NCBI RefSeq assembly: GCF_020923435.1 | Contig: NZ_CP087263.1 | Coordinates: 1,879,970-1,943,969 of the forward strand | Length of the DNA: 64,000 bases | Reading direction: 5' to 3' | Source of the DNA: Brevibacillus humidisoli | GTDB taxonomy: Bacteria; Bacillota; Bacilli; Brevibacillales; Brevibacillaceae | Shown here: in pieces, positions 39,192-49,287 of the stretch | Position numbering within the stretch: the first letter of the stretch is position 1 | How the letters are laid out: every line of letters starts with the position of its first letter | Notes under the pieces: generated by a model | Told to the model about the DNA's origin: nothing | Seen by the model: only the letters and a program-made list of their open reading frames with translations | Database searches by the model: none | Made by a program: the position numbers and the translations under genes

Positions 39192-40106
39192 TTAGCCGGA
39201 ACCCAGTCTGTCGTGCAGTTGGAGCAGATCGTCCGGCCAGTTCGCCTCTACGATGACGCGATGTTCGCCGAAGGGGTGATTCAGTTGAAGCGATGCGGCG
39301 TGCAGAGCTACTCGGTCAATCAGTCCGGTTTTCCCTCCATACAGCACGTCTCCCATCAGAGGATGACCGAGATGACGGAAGTGGACGCGAATCTGATGGG
39401 TTTTTCCGGTATCCAGGATGCACTCGACCTGTGCTCCTCCTCTATACCGGTCCAAAATGCGATAATGGGTGATGGCCTGCTCCCCACCGCTCGTAACAAT
39501 CCGGCGTACAGCGTGGTGCCGGTCGCGCCCGATCGGCGCCTTGATCGTGCCGCTCTCCTGCTTAGGCTGACCATGGACAAACGCCACATATCGGCGGCTG
39601 ATCTCCCTCCTGCGCAGCCGTTCATCGAGCAGCGCGGCAGCCAATGCGTGCTTGGCGTACAGAACTGCGCCAGAAGTCTCACGGTCAAGACGGTGCACGT
39701 GACGAACTTTTGCCTCGATTCCTTTTTCAGCGAAGTAGCCGGCGACTAGGTGATCCAGCGTCACATCCAGGTTCGATGGTGTCGGATGGAGCAGACACCC
39801 GGCCCGCTTGTTTACGATCAGCAGGTGTTCGTCTTCATAGAGGATAGCCAGATCGCCCCGCCGCGGTTCCAGACCGAGCGGTTCCGGTTGACAAGCCCAT
39901 AGGCTGACGGCATCTCCCGGTTGGATCTTTTGCAGTTGGTTGACCACTTCGCCATTGATACGGACACCTTTTCCCTGAAACAGCAGGTGAACCGTTTTTT
40001 TGGGAAGCTTCCAGTGCTCACGCAGCAGTTGGCCCACTGTAACGGCAGGGACTTGTCCCGGGAGTGTGCCTGTCAGCCACTCCTCCTGTCTATCCATGAT
40101 GATCAT
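39192..40106 (-). CDS. RluA-family pseudouridine synthase
   Basis: The 304-aa product has an N-terminal S4-like RNA-binding region (residues about 25-70), the catalytic HRLDRETSGAVLYAKH containing the conserved Asp, and the C-terminal TGKTHQIRVHFRHLGHPLMGD block. It would isomerise uridines in rRNA or tRNA; the exact target is not predictable. GGAGG lies 8 nt before ATG 40106; two further ATGs exist within the first codons. The 39074-39191 gap holds no clear signal. Confidence 0.9.
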   Translation of the reverse strand: MIIMDRQEEWLTGTLPGQVPAVTVGQLLREHWKLPKKTVHLLFQGKGVRINGEVVNQLQKIQPGDAVSLWACQPEPLGLEPRRGDLAILYEDEHLLIVNKRAGCLLHPTPSNLDVTLDHLVAGYFAEKGIEAKVRHVHRLDRETSGAVLYAKHALAAALLDERLRRREISRRYVAFVHGQPKQESGTIKAPIGRDRHHAVRRIVTSGGEQAITHYRILDRYRGGAQVECILDTGKTHQIRVHFRHLGHPLMGDVLYGGKTGLIDRVALHAASLQLNHPFGEHRVIVEANWPDDLLQLHDRLGSG

Positions 40107-40216
40107 CAAAGATTCCTCCGCATCCGCAATGGCAAAAATGAGAGTGAACCGCGTGGCCCAAGGTCTATCCGCCAAGACGGCAGCTGGACCCGGTTGCGAG
40201 CAGCGCGGTGTATAGA

Positions 40217-40252
40217 GAAAAAACCGACACGATTGAAAAATCGTCTCGGTTT
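40217..40252 (-). terminator. Terminator of the iclR gene and glycolate operon
   Basis: On the minus strand AAACCGAgACGATT pairs with AATCGTgTCGGTTT (one mismatch) and is followed by six T residues. It marks the end of the lctP-glcE-glcF-glcD-iclR unit. Confidence 0.9.
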
Positions 40253-40263
40253 CGCGGGACCCA

Positions 40264-41031
40264 TCAGCCCCGATATCCCAGTCGTTCGGAAATTTTCCTA
40301 CCGACCTCCATGATCTTCTCCTTTAGTTCGCTCAGGCGTTGGTCGGTCATCCGGATCGTGGGACCGGAGATGCTGATTGCCGCTGTTACTTTCCCGTTAT
40401 ATCCAAAAATAGGAGCTGCAATACAGGTGATCCCTTGCTCGTTTTCTTCCAGGTCCAAGGCGTACCCCTTTTGTTTGATCTCCTGTAGATGATGTTGAAA
40501 GGTATCATACTGCGTAATGGTCCGCTCTGTATGCCGGGGAAGCCCCTTTTTCTCCACAATTCGTTCCATCTCGGCCGGCGGCAGATGGGCCAAAATCACT
40601 TTGCCAACACTGGTGCAGTGCATTGGAGCGCGCTTGCCTACCTGTGAATGCATGCGGAGCATTTCATTGCCTTCCAGTTTTTCGATGTAGACCACTTCCC
40701 CCTGATCATAGACGACGAGGTGAATCACCTCATTTGTCAGGGATTCCAGTTCTTTTAGATACGGTCGTGCTTCCGCCCGCAAGTCGATGGAATCGAGCAG
40801 TTTTGCGCTCAATTCCAGTACTTTGTATCCCAGCTTGTAGCGACCCGTTTCCTGATCCTGCTCCACATAGCCATGCGTCGCCAAGGTTGACAGGATACGA
40901 TAAACAGAACTTTTATTCAGATCGATTTGCCGTGCAAGTTCGGTCACTCCAAACCCCTCTTTTTTGGTGCTGACGAGGTGAACGACCTGCAAGGCTCGAT
41001 CCACCGACTTTACCATGCTTTCCTTTTCCAT
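40264..41031 (-). CDS. IclR-family transcriptional regulator
   Basis: The 255-aa product has the IclR winged helix (VTELARQIDLNKSSVYRILSTL) and the GAF-like effector domain (MHCTSVGKVILAHL, CIAAPIFGYNGKVTAAISISGP). Being encoded at the end of the glycolate operon, it most likely responds to glyoxylate or glycolate and regulates both divergent units; twin candidate sites lie at 47237 and 47440. ATG 41031 is used; ATG 41016 is an alternative with AAAGGAAAG just upstream. Confidence 0.9.
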   Translation of the reverse strand: MEKESMVKSVDRALQVVHLVSTKKEGFGVTELARQIDLNKSSVYRILSTLATHGYVEQDQETGRYKLGYKVLELSAKLLDSIDLRAEARPYLKELESLTNEVIHLVVYDQGEVVYIEKLEGNEMLRMHSQVGKRAPMHCTSVGKVILAHLPPAEMERIVEKKGLPRHTERTITQYDTFQHHLQEIKQKGYALDLEENEQGITCIAAPIFGYNGKVTAAISISGPTIRMTDQRLSELKEKIMEVGRKISERLGYRG

Positions 41032-41132
41032 CCAGGGAACCACTCCACTACTCCAGCTTGGACTAACCAGCCCATTATACCATATTTTTTGACAGCAGTC
41101 GTTTTCAATGGGGATCAACCATTCCGGCGTTC

Positions 41133-42551
41133 TCAGGAGGAATGGAGAGCGGACTGCTTGATTTCCACACATCGGCTGGGAGAAGGGAACAGTTTCCCCG
41201 GGTTTAGCAAATCCTGCGGGTTAAACACATTGCGAATCTGGATCTGCGCCTCGATTTCCTCCTCCGTCAGGATGAACCGCATCTCTTCCTTTTTTTCTAG
41301 GCCGACGCCATGCTCACCCGTGATCGAACCACCTACATCGGTACATACTTTCAGTACTTCTGAACCTACTCTGGTTGCCAGTTCCGTCTCTCCGGGGTTA
41401 CGGGCATCAAAGAGGATCAGCGGATGCAGATTGCCATCTCCGGCGTGAAACACATTGGCGATCCGCAGTCCCGATTGTTCGCTGATCTCGCGGATTCGCT
41501 GGAGCACCTCTGGCAGGCGGGAGCGCGGAATCACCCCGTCCTGCACCAGGTAATCAGGGGAGATCGCTCCCATCGCACCAAACGCCGTTTTGCGATTGGC
41601 CCACCATCGTGACCGCTCCTGATCGTCTGCTGCTACTTTAACCTCTCTGACATTCCGTTTCCGGCATACAGCGACGATCTGCTCAATCTGTTCGTCGATC
41701 CCCGCTGCAATCCCATCTACTTCCGCCAATAGGAGTGCAGCAAGATCTTTTGGATGACCAACCGGGTAGGTCGCCGCTTCCACACCCTCAATGGCGGTTT
41801 GATCCATCATTTCCAGTGCTGCCGGCACAATCCCGGCTGCGATGATATCCGACACCGCATAGCTTGCGTCTTCTACCCGGTCGAAGTAAGCGAGAACGGT
41901 CTGTTTTGCCTGCGGATTTTTCAAAATCCGCACCGTAATTTTCGTCACGATCGCCATCGTACCCTCCGATCCGGTCAACAGTCCCAGCAAATCATAGCCT
42001 GGTGCGTCAGGCATACCGCCCAGTTCCACGATCTCGCCATCCGTCAGTACCACTTCCAGTCCGAGGATGTGATTGGTCGTTACACCATACTTGAGACAGT
42101 GCGCGCCACCAGCGTTTTCCGCCACATTGCCGCCAATCGTACAGCAGTACTGGCTGGATGGATCAGGTGCGTAGTAGTATCCTCTGTGAGCGATCGCATG
42201 GGTCAGCTTCAGATTGACAAAACCAGGCTGCACCACAGCCAGCCGATTTTCCCAATCAACGTGCAGCAGTCGCTTCATCCTGACCAGACTGATGATCACT
42301 TCTCCGCCGAGTGGAATCGCCCCGCCGCTCAATCCCGTCCCCGCGCCCCGCGGGATAAACGGAATGTTGTTCTGCGACAGGTACCGGACTACGTTTGATA
42401 CTTCTTCCGTGGACGATGGCAAAACAACTGCCCGAGGCATCCCACGCTGAATTGTATAACCATCACATTCATAGGCGATCAAATCTTCCGGTCGGTACAG
42501 GACGGAATCTGTACCGACCAACCTCACCAGATCGCGAATCAACGCATCCAT
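41133..42551 (-). CDS. glcD: Glycolate oxidase subunit GlcD (FAD-linked)
   Basis: This 472-aa protein oxidises glycolate to glyoxylate, with FAD bound by a PCMH/VAO domain (FIPRGAGTGLSGGAI, VGGNVAENAGG-type block at TIGGNVAENAGGAHCLKYG). The C-terminal region has the metal-linked HAGDGNLHPLI and GSITGEHGVG. The length is normal. It works with GlcE and GlcF as a membrane-linked oxidase donating to quinones. The gap to glcF is 10 nt. Confidence 0.95.
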   Translation of the reverse strand: MDALIRDLVRLVGTDSVLYRPEDLIAYECDGYTIQRGMPRAVVLPSSTEEVSNVVRYLSQNNIPFIPRGAGTGLSGGAIPLGGEVIISLVRMKRLLHVDWENRLAVVQPGFVNLKLTHAIAHRGYYYAPDPSSQYCCTIGGNVAENAGGAHCLKYGVTTNHILGLEVVLTDGEIVELGGMPDAPGYDLLGLLTGSEGTMAIVTKITVRILKNPQAKQTVLAYFDRVEDASYAVSDIIAAGIVPAALEMMDQTAIEGVEAATYPVGHPKDLAALLLAEVDGIAAGIDEQIEQIVAVCRKRNVREVKVAADDQERSRWWANRKTAFGAMGAISPDYLVQDGVIPRSRLPEVLQRIREISEQSGLRIANVFHAGDGNLHPLILFDARNPGETELATRVGSEVLKVCTDVGGSITGEHGVGLEKKEEMRFILTEEEIEAQIQIRNVFNPQDLLNPGKLFPSPSRCVEIKQSALHSS

Positions 42552-42561
42552 ATCGTGTCAC

Positions 42562-43926
42562 TCACCTCCGTTGTCCCGCCACTTGATCCCGTTCGAGCGA
42601 GCGGTCTGTTTCCTGCGCATACGCCCAATCGAGCAACTGTATAGTATGAACGACTCTGCCCTTGTGGCCATGCTTTTTGACTCCTTTCGCTACTTGCAGC
42701 ATGCAGCCGGGATTGCCCATGGTGATCCACTCTGCTTCCCTCGGAATATCGTCCATTTTACGATCGAGCAGTGCCTCCGCCATCTCCGGGTTGGTCAGGT
42801 TATAAATCCCGGCGCTGCCGCAGCAGCGGTCAGCATCGGGCAGCTCCAACAGCTTTACTCCCGGTATCTGCTGCAGCAATTGTCGTGGCTCCTCGCGAAT
42901 TCCCTGCCCGTGCGCGAGATGACAAGCGTCATGGTAGGCAACCTGGGTATCAAGGTGCGCCTCTGGTTTTTCATAACCAACCTGGTGCAAAAACTTGGAG
43001 ATGTCCTCCACTTTTGCAGAAAAGCGTTCTGCCTTTTGCCGGTAAACCGGATCGCTGTGCAGCAGTTCCGGATATTCTTTTAACGCACAGCCACAACCAG
43101 CCGAATTAACAATGATCGTGTCGACACCGGCTGTGAGAAAGGCATCAATATTTTCCCGGGCCAGCCGTTTTCCTGTCTGCCTGTCGCCGGCGTGGATGTG
43201 CAGCGCACCGCAGCATCGTTGTTCTCGCGGGATGACAACCTCGCTGCCGTTGCGGGCAAGCACGCGAATCGTCGCTTCGTGAACGTCGGAAAAGATCACG
43301 TCCATCACACAGCCCGTGAACAGCGCGACGCGTCGTTTTGTTTCCCCAAGTGACGACTTTATTGTCGTGGGGTATGTGGACAGCACCGATGGCTTTGCCT
43401 CTGGCAGAATCGCTTCCATCGCCCGCAGATGGGATGGCACGACGCGAAGCAGCCCGATTCGATGCAGCAGTGTGCGCAAGCCGCTCTTTTGATAAAATCG
43501 CAGCAACTTTCCTAACAACTGCAACCTCGATGGATAGGGAAACACCTTGCGAAAAAACAGGCTGCTGATCCACTTGCGCCACCCTTTTAAGGGGATCGCC
43601 TGCCTGATCTGTCCTCTCGCTTCTTCGATCAATAAACCAACCTGTACGCCGGCCGGACACGCCGTTTCACATGCCCTGCAATCCAAACAGGTGAAGATCG
43701 GGTTGGAGAACGCTTCGTTTAGCTGTATCTTTCCTTCTGCTGCAGCCTTTATCAGGTGCACGCGTCCGCGAGGCGATTGCTGTTCCTGCCCCATTTCCTG
43801 ATACGTCGGGCATGATTCCAGACACAAACCGCAGTGGACGCATTGTGAATACTTTTCTTCGTCCGGCGGATCCTCCCATAGATAATGGCTGCCCGATATA
43901 CAATCTGATTCTTTTGGCAGGTTCAA
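42562..43926 (-). CDS. glcF: Glycolate oxidase iron-sulfur subunit GlcF
   Basis: The 454-aa product carries two 4Fe-4S motifs, CVHCGLCLESCPTY and CLDCRACETACPAG, and two CCG domains (EQRCCGALHIHAG, DADRCCGSAGIYNL) that bind cofactor and pass electrons to the membrane. The start is TTG 43926, 7 nt after GGGAGGG and only 1 nt past the glcE stop codon, so translation is coupled; the frame runs open to 43977. Confidence 0.94.
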   Translation of the reverse strand: MNLPKESDCISGSHYLWEDPPDEEKYSQCVHCGLCLESCPTYQEMGQEQQSPRGRVHLIKAAAEGKIQLNEAFSNPIFTCLDCRACETACPAGVQVGLLIEEARGQIRQAIPLKGWRKWISSLFFRKVFPYPSRLQLLGKLLRFYQKSGLRTLLHRIGLLRVVPSHLRAMEAILPEAKPSVLSTYPTTIKSSLGETKRRVALFTGCVMDVIFSDVHEATIRVLARNGSEVVIPREQRCCGALHIHAGDRQTGKRLARENIDAFLTAGVDTIIVNSAGCGCALKEYPELLHSDPVYRQKAERFSAKVEDISKFLHQVGYEKPEAHLDTQVAYHDACHLAHGQGIREEPRQLLQQIPGVKLLELPDADRCCGSAGIYNLTNPEMAEALLDRKMDDIPREAEWITMGNPGCMLQVAKGVKKHGHKGRVVHTIQLLDWAYAQETDRSLERDQVAGQRR

Positions 43927-43927
43927 C

Positions 43928-45247
43928 TTACATCCCTCCCACAAACCGCTTGGCATTAAGCGTGCCTTTTGGGTCAATCGCTTCTTTCAATCGTTTTAAA
44001 ACGGGAAAATAGGCAGGCTCAGCTCCCCAGACCAGCAGTTGCTGACGCATCTCCAAAGGCGCGTGCTGCAAGATGGCATAGCCTCCGCGTTGTTCCACGA
44101 CAGAGCGTGTCTGTGCGACGTAGGAGGAGAGCTGTTGCTTTTCTCCTATTGCATGCACTCTGGTAATCCCGTGCGCCAGTCCACCGTGGGCTTCCACATC
44201 CAAACCAATGGCTTCCGCCAGCCGCTGACATTGATCAACGATCGTTAGTACATCCATGTTCTTGCTGCCGATCTTTAGACTGATCCGGGTTTTCTCAGGA
44301 TCGTGAGATTGATGATCTTGAGCGATCGGCGGCAGTTGGGCCAAACACCTCCACCAACTCCTCGCCTCTTCCCCAGTGAGGCGTTCGCAATCGGCTGCCT
44401 GTGGCAGATGATCGATTACCCACTTTTCCTGATACGCGACAGATGATGCCACATCTTCAAAGGCGACTGCCAGGCCGGGCCCGACACGGTTTGACAGTCG
44501 CATCATCACAGCCGGACTTAGCCACTCCAATGAAGTCGGCTCTAGCGGAGAGTCGAGCAGGGAAAGGACAAAGGACCTCGCGTGTTCCGGTTGATCCGGG
44601 GGAAAGCCGATCACCATCAAGCTCTCCTGCTGCGGGAGGGGACGCAGCTTCAGTGTCAGCTCACTGATCACGCCCAGCGTCCCCATCGAACCGATGAACA
44701 GCTTGTTCATGTCATATCCCGCTACGTTTTTCACCACTTTTCCCCCTGCTCGAATCATCCGTCCGTCAGGGTAGACCAGACGCAATCCGATCACCCAGTC
44801 ACGCGCCGAACCGTACCGACAGCGTTTGGGACCACTGTCGTTAGCTGCTATCACCCCACCGATCGTCGCATACTGAGGCCAGAAGGGGTCCAAGGGTACC
44901 ATTTGACCGTACTGGGAAAGATACTCGTTGAGTTGATCCATCGTGGTACCCGCTCGGACTGTGACTGTCATATCGCCAACCGAGTGCTCCGTAATCCCCG
45001 TCATCCTAGAGAGCGAGAGAATCAAATCAGCTTGTTCTACTAGACCACCAAAGCCCCTTTTGCTACCCCCTCCCTGGGGTATAACCGTCAATGAATGCTT
45101 GTTCGCGTAGGAGAGGACAGTCGCAATCTCTTGTTCCGTCTGCGGACATACGGTATAGGCAGCAGTGTTGCCAAGAGTGTCAGCGGGCTGAGGGTGACGA
45201 GTAACGGGTAGATCCGGTATCAAATCGGCTAGTTCGGTTATCAGCAT
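43928..45247 (-). CDS. glcE: Glycolate oxidase FAD-binding subunit GlcE
   Basis: The 439-aa protein is the second FAD-binding subunit, with IPQGGGSKRGFGGL and ATIGGVIAANDSGPKRCRYGSARD. It forms a complex with GlcD and GlcF. Start ATG 45247 has AAGGGG 9 nt upstream, with a longer frame to 45277. The gene follows the permease by 149 nt, and glcF starts at its stop codon. Confidence 0.93.
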   Translation of the reverse strand: MLITELADLIPDLPVTRHPQPADTLGNTAAYTVCPQTEQEIATVLSYANKHSLTVIPQGGGSKRGFGGLVEQADLILSLSRMTGITEHSVGDMTVTVRAGTTMDQLNEYLSQYGQMVPLDPFWPQYATIGGVIAANDSGPKRCRYGSARDWVIGLRLVYPDGRMIRAGGKVVKNVAGYDMNKLFIGSMGTLGVISELTLKLRPLPQQESLMVIGFPPDQPEHARSFVLSLLDSPLEPTSLEWLSPAVMMRLSNRVGPGLAVAFEDVASSVAYQEKWVIDHLPQAADCERLTGEEARSWWRCLAQLPPIAQDHQSHDPEKTRISLKIGSKNMDVLTIVDQCQRLAEAIGLDVEAHGGLAHGITRVHAIGEKQQLSSYVAQTRSVVEQRGGYAILQHAPLEMRQQLLVWGAEPAYFPVLKRLKEAIDPKGTLNAKRFVGGM

Positions 45248-45396
45248 GAGGATGCACCCCTTTCTTTTCATAGCCATACGCTCTATTATGTTCGGTATGG
45301 CAGAACAGTGTCGCGAAGTTTGGTTGGCTTTGCAGATCTAAGGTGCGAAGCAGATTTGACGGAGTTGATTTGATTTAAGTCATACTCTGGCCTGCT

Positions 45397-47196
45397 TTAC
45401 GATCCAATCCGCTTATCGACTGGGACCCATGGACGACGGTTGTGTTTGTAGATGAGGTAGACAACCGCACAGACGATCAACAGAACCAATAGCGAACCGA
45501 TGTGAAACAGTCCTTTCTCTGCTGCCCAGACGATAGAATAACCAAGCGAACCGGAGAGCAGGGCATAGTAGGCAAACGGAACCAGGGTCTGACGTATGAC
45601 AATTCCTTCTTTTCCTAACAAACCAACCACTGCAGAAGCAGCGACTACATTGTGGACACAGATCATGTTCCCGGCAGCACCGCCAACCGCCTGCAAGGCG
45701 ACGATCCAGGTAGGATCGACGGCGATCCGTTCCCCCACTCCGAACTGGAACAGCGAGAACATCATGTTGCTGATCGTGTTGGAACCGGCTACGAACGCCC
45801 CAAGCCCGCCGATGAATGGGGCAAAGATCGGCCAGGCCGAACCGGTCAATGCAGCGACTCCCTCAGCAAGTGCAATCGGCATCTGGTCATAGCTGGCAGA
45901 CCCACCGCCTGTGTTGATAAACACCTGGACCATCGGCACTGTAAAAAGAAGAGCTGTCGAGGCCCCCCATGCCGTCTTGGCGGAGTTGGACCAGGCTCGT
46001 TTATACGACGACCCGTCCATGTTGTGGAGGAAATAGGTAATCACAGATACAAGAATAAAGATGGTTCCCGGCAGATACAGCGGTTGAAAGCTGGCAGTGA
46101 TGTCCGTGCCGAATATGTTGGGGAACTGTACAGTCCAGGCTTTCATCCAACTGCCAAATGGCAGCGCTGTCAAACGAGTGATGACCAAGAAAAGGCCGAC
46201 CAGTACATAAGGGGTCCATGCCTTGAAGGTACTCATCTCTTTTGAAGCACCGGCAGCATCCCGGATTTCAATCCGGCCACTCCACTCCGGATTCCACTTG
46301 TGCTTCTCATCAAAGTCCCAATATTCCTCTTGTTTCGGCAGGAAGAGTCCCCTTTTGGCCACCCTGACCACGATCGCAAGCCCGATCAGCCCGCCGATCA
46401 TGGAAGGAAACTCCGGTCCAAGCAGATTGGCGACGATCAGGTAGGGAACGGTCATCGCCAAAGCAGCAAACAGAGCAAACTTCCAGACACGCAGTCCCTC
46501 ACCGAATGACTTGTTTTTGCCGTAAAACCGCGTCATGAAAGAGACCACCAACAATGGCACCAACGTGCCGGTGATCGCATGCAGCAGGGCCACTTTGGTG
46601 CCGATCATGGAGAGAAAGGCAGTCCAGTCCTGAAATCCAATGCTGGCAGCATACGATTGAACGGTATCATCCGTACCAAGCCCGTTGCCGATACCGACCA
46701 GGATCGGCGTGCCGACAGCACCAAATGAAACGGGGGTACTTTGAATGATCATCCCGGCCATCACCGCAGCCATCGCGGGAAAGCCCAATCCTACCAGCAG
46801 TGGCACCGCTACGGCGGCTGGGGTCCCAAAACCGGAAGCGCCTTCAATAAAAGATCCGAACAGCCAGGCAATGATGATCACCTGAATCCGCCGATCAGGT
46901 GTAATCCTCGTGAACCCCTGCCGTATGGCGCTTAGGCCGCCGCTTTCCTGCAGCGTATTGAGCAGCAGAATCGAGCCAAAAATGATAAATAACAGTGTGG
47001 CAGCCACAACCAGGCCGTTAATCGTAGCAGCCGCCACTTTTGCCCCTGGCACACCCCAGACGAACAGGGCCAGTCCCACCGCCACCAGATACGAAATCGG
47101 CATTGCCTTGCTCGCCGGCCAGCGCAAAATAATGAGAAACAGAGCTACAGCAGCGATAGGCAGGAGTGACAATACAGCCAGAATTCCGACACTCAT
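45397..47196 (-). CDS. Lactate/glycolate permease, LctP family
   Basis: The 599-aa integral membrane protein has about 14 hydrophobic segments. GSFIEGASGFGTPAAVAVPLLVGLGFP, GGASYDQMPIA and FIGGLGAFVAGSNTISNMMF are LctP/GlcA signatures. The family imports 2-hydroxy acids with protons; operon position with glcE, glcF and glcD makes glycolate the likely main substrate, though L-lactate is also possible. GGAGGAGG precedes ATG 47196. Confidence 0.93.
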   Translation of the reverse strand: MSVGILAVLSLLPIAAVALFLIILRWPASKAMPISYLVAVGLALFVWGVPGAKVAAATINGLVVAATLLFIIFGSILLLNTLQESGGLSAIRQGFTRITPDRRIQVIIIAWLFGSFIEGASGFGTPAAVAVPLLVGLGFPAMAAVMAGMIIQSTPVSFGAVGTPILVGIGNGLGTDDTVQSYAASIGFQDWTAFLSMIGTKVALLHAITGTLVPLLVVSFMTRFYGKNKSFGEGLRVWKFALFAALAMTVPYLIVANLLGPEFPSMIGGLIGLAIVVRVAKRGLFLPKQEEYWDFDEKHKWNPEWSGRIEIRDAAGASKEMSTFKAWTPYVLVGLFLVITRLTALPFGSWMKAWTVQFPNIFGTDITASFQPLYLPGTIFILVSVITYFLHNMDGSSYKRAWSNSAKTAWGASTALLFTVPMVQVFINTGGGSASYDQMPIALAEGVAALTGSAWPIFAPFIGGLGAFVAGSNTISNMMFSLFQFGVGERIAVDPTWIVALQAVGGAAGNMICVHNVVAASAVVGLLGKEGIVIRQTLVPFAYYALLSGSLGYSIVWAAEKGLFHIGSLLVLLIVCAVVYLIYKHNRRPWVPVDKRIGS

Positions 47197-47236
47197 CCGA
47201 CCAACCTCCTCCGTTATGCTAATTGTTGCTTAATAC

Positions 47237-47256
47237 GAAACATCGTTCCTTAATAC
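47237..47256. promoter_or_regulatory. Candidate IclR operator B, before the permease gene
   Basis: The 20-mer GAAACATCGTTCCTTAATAC matches the malate-synthase site (47440-47459) at 16 of 20 positions in the same orientation. It lies 41 bp before the permease start codon. Confidence 0.55.
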
Positions 47257-47301
47257 TACTAAAAAAATATATGGCCATATCCATAACTTGATACCAATTC
47301 G

Positions 47302-47330
47302 ATTAAAACATCATAACGCTTGCAACTCAA
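47302..47330 (-). promoter_or_regulatory. Candidate promoter of the glycolate operon
   Basis: Reading leftward, TTGAGT (47325-47330), a 17-bp spacer and TTTAAT (47302-47307) fit a sigma-A promoter. The leader would be about 100 nt and contain operator B. Confidence 0.4.
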
Positions 47331-47399
47331 TTTTTTATTTGCGTCATTTTTCGACAATTCCGAATTAAAAAAATATGCTGATTGGTTGCCTGTTTCTTC

Positions 47400-47459
47400 T
47401 TTACGCCTGAAAAAAGGCGTGGTATGATACTCAATATAAGAAACAACGTTGTTTATTAC
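47400..47459 (+). promoter_or_regulatory. Malate synthase promoter with candidate IclR operator A
   Basis: TTTACG (47400-47405), a 17-bp spacer and TATGAT (47423-47428) form a sigma-A promoter. From 47440 the 20-mer GAAACAACGTTGTTTATTAC follows, with the perfect palindrome AAACAACGTTGTTT at 47441-47454. A bound protein would cover about +4 to +24, suggesting repression. Confidence 0.6.
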
Positions 47460-47487
47460 GCAACAAAAAAACAAGGAGGTTGAGAGA

Positions 47488-49095
47488 ATGAGTACTGATC
47501 AGTTGTCCTTTCCTTCTGGGGTGACCGTCGCTAGTTCGCTGAGCCCCTCTTTTCGCGAAATCCTCACACCAGAAGCGCTCACATTTGTCACCAAGCTTTC
47601 CCGCTCTTTTGCAGAGCGACGTGACGAGCTCTTGGCCAACCGGGCAGCCCGTCAGCAACAAATCGACGCCGGTGTCTTACCCGATTTTCTCCCTGAAACG
47701 GCAGACATCCGCAACGGCGACTGGACTGTAGCACCCATTCCCGACGATCTGCAAGATCGGCGAGTGGAGATCACCGGCCCTGCCGGCGACCGCAAGATGG
47801 TTATCAATGCGCTCAACTCTGGTGCAAAGGTATTCATGGCCGATTTTGAGGATGCCAACTCCCCTACCTGGGAAAACACCATTCAGGGGCAGATCAATGT
47901 GCGGGACGCCGTGAATCGAACGATCCGCTACGTCAGCCCGGAGGGAAAGGAGTATGCCCTCCACGATCAGATCGCTACCTTGATCGTGCGTCCACGCGGA
48001 TGGCACCTGGAAGAGAAACACGTGCTGATCGACGGGAAACCGGTCTCCGCCAGCATATTTGACTTTGCTCTCTACTTTTTCCACAACACGAATGAACTGA
48101 TTAAAAAAGGATCTGGGCCCTATTTTTATCTGCCCAAAATGGAAAGCCATCTGGAAGCACGCCTCTGGAACGACATCTTCGTGATGGCGCAAAACGAGCT
48201 GGGTATCCCCCAGGGGACGATTAAAGCAACGGTCCTGATCGAGACCATTCTCGCCACATTTGAAATCGACGAGATCCTCTACGAACTGCGCGAGCATATC
48301 GCCGGAATGAACTGCGGCCGGTGGGACTACATCTTCAGCTATATCAAAAAATTGCGCAATCAACCTGACGTAATTCTCCCCGATCGTTCGCAGGTTACGA
48401 TGACGGTTCCCTTTATGCGAGCGTACACGCTGCATACGATCAAGACTTGCCACAAACGAAATGCTCTTGCCATTGGCGGGATGGCAGCGCAAATCCCGGT
48501 GAAAAACAATCCGGCAGCCAATCAAGAGGCACTGGACAAAGTGAGAGCGGACAAAGAACGGGAAGCGCGTGACGGGCACGACGGGACATGGGTGGCCCAC
48601 CCTGCTCTCGTCCCGGTAGCACGAGACGTGTTTGATCAGCTTATGCCGACGCCCAATCAAGTAGAACGGAAGCGCGATGACGTCAACGTGACCGCCGCTG
48701 AGCTGCTCGCTGTCCCGGAAGGCACGATAACCGAAGCGGGTCTGCGCAACAACATCAGTGTCGGTGTCCAGTACATCGAGGCCTGGCTGAACGGCTCCGG
48801 CGCCGTCCCGATCTTTCATCTGATGGAGGACGCCGCGACGGCGGAGATCTCCCGCGCCCAGGTCTGGCAGTGGATACGCCATCCAAAAGGCTTACTTGAC
48901 GATGGCCGAAAGGTGACAGAAGAACTGGTCCGACAACTGTTGGACGAAGAACTGGCCAAGATCAAGGATACGGTGGGAAAAGCCCGTTATCAACAAGGAA
49001 AATACGAAGTCGCCACCTCCTTGTTCACCACCCTCTCATTTGCTGACGAGTTCGTCGAATTCCTTACCCTACCTGGGTACAACTATCTGAATTGA
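47488..49095 (+). CDS. aceB: Malate synthase (A type)
   Basis: Malate synthase condenses glyoxylate with acetyl-CoA to give malate. The 535-aa length and the motifs [31 protein letters not shown], the catalytic-loop [15 protein letters not shown] and MGGMAAQIP-type block ([12 protein letters not shown]) identify form A. It is divergent from the glycolate oxidase operon, so it should consume the glyoxylate made there. No isocitrate lyase gene is in the window. AAGGAGG lies 8 nt before ATG 47488. Confidence 0.96.
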   Translation: MSTDQLSFPSGVTVASSLSPSFREILTPEALTFVTKLSRSFAERRDELLANRAARQQQIDAGVLPDFLPETADIRNGDWTVAPIPDDLQDRRVEITGPAGDRKMVINALNSGAKVFMADFEDANSPTWENTIQGQINVRDAVNRTIRYVSPEGKEYALHDQIATLIVRPRGWHLEEKHVLIDGKPVSASIFDFALYFFHNTNELIKKGSGPYFYLPKMESHLEARLWNDIFVMAQNELGIPQGTIKATVLIETILATFEIDEILYELREHIAGMNCGRWDYIFSYIKKLRNQPDVILPDRSQVTMTVPFMRAYTLHTIKTCHKRNALAIGGMAAQIPVKNNPAANQEALDKVRADKEREARDGHDGTWVAHPALVPVARDVFDQLMPTPNQVERKRDDVNVTAAELLAVPEGTITEAGLRNNISVGVQYIEAWLNGSGAVPIFHLMEDAATAEISRAQVWQWIRHPKGLLDDGRKVTEELVRQLLDEELAKIKDTVGKARYQQGKYEVATSLFTTLSFADEFVEFLTLPGYNYLN

Positions 49096-49193
49096 TAAGC
49101 TGATCCTACACATGCAGCAACACGGAGAAAACCTTTTTGTGAGGAAAACGAGTAGGCTCGTCCAGACAGCTAGGTTTCACGTGTAAACATCAC

Positions 49194-49222
49194 GAAGACC
49201 GTTCATTTGAACGGTCTTCTGT
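49194..49222. terminator. Hairpin between malate synthase and convergent gene
   Basis: GAAGACCGTTC and GAACGGTCTTC are a perfect 11-bp stem around ATTT. T-tracts are short on both sides. It lies between two convergent genes and may act on both. Confidence 0.6.
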
Positions 49223-49287
49223 AATCATCCAGCTATCTTCCATCATGCATCATACTGCAGATGCTTCTTGTCAAGCTTTCAATCTCC

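Noticed and set aside
47677-48882. A 400-codon open frame on the minus strand of malate synthase
   Set aside because: It is fully contained in aceB, and its composition is that of an antisense shadow with no recognisable domain.
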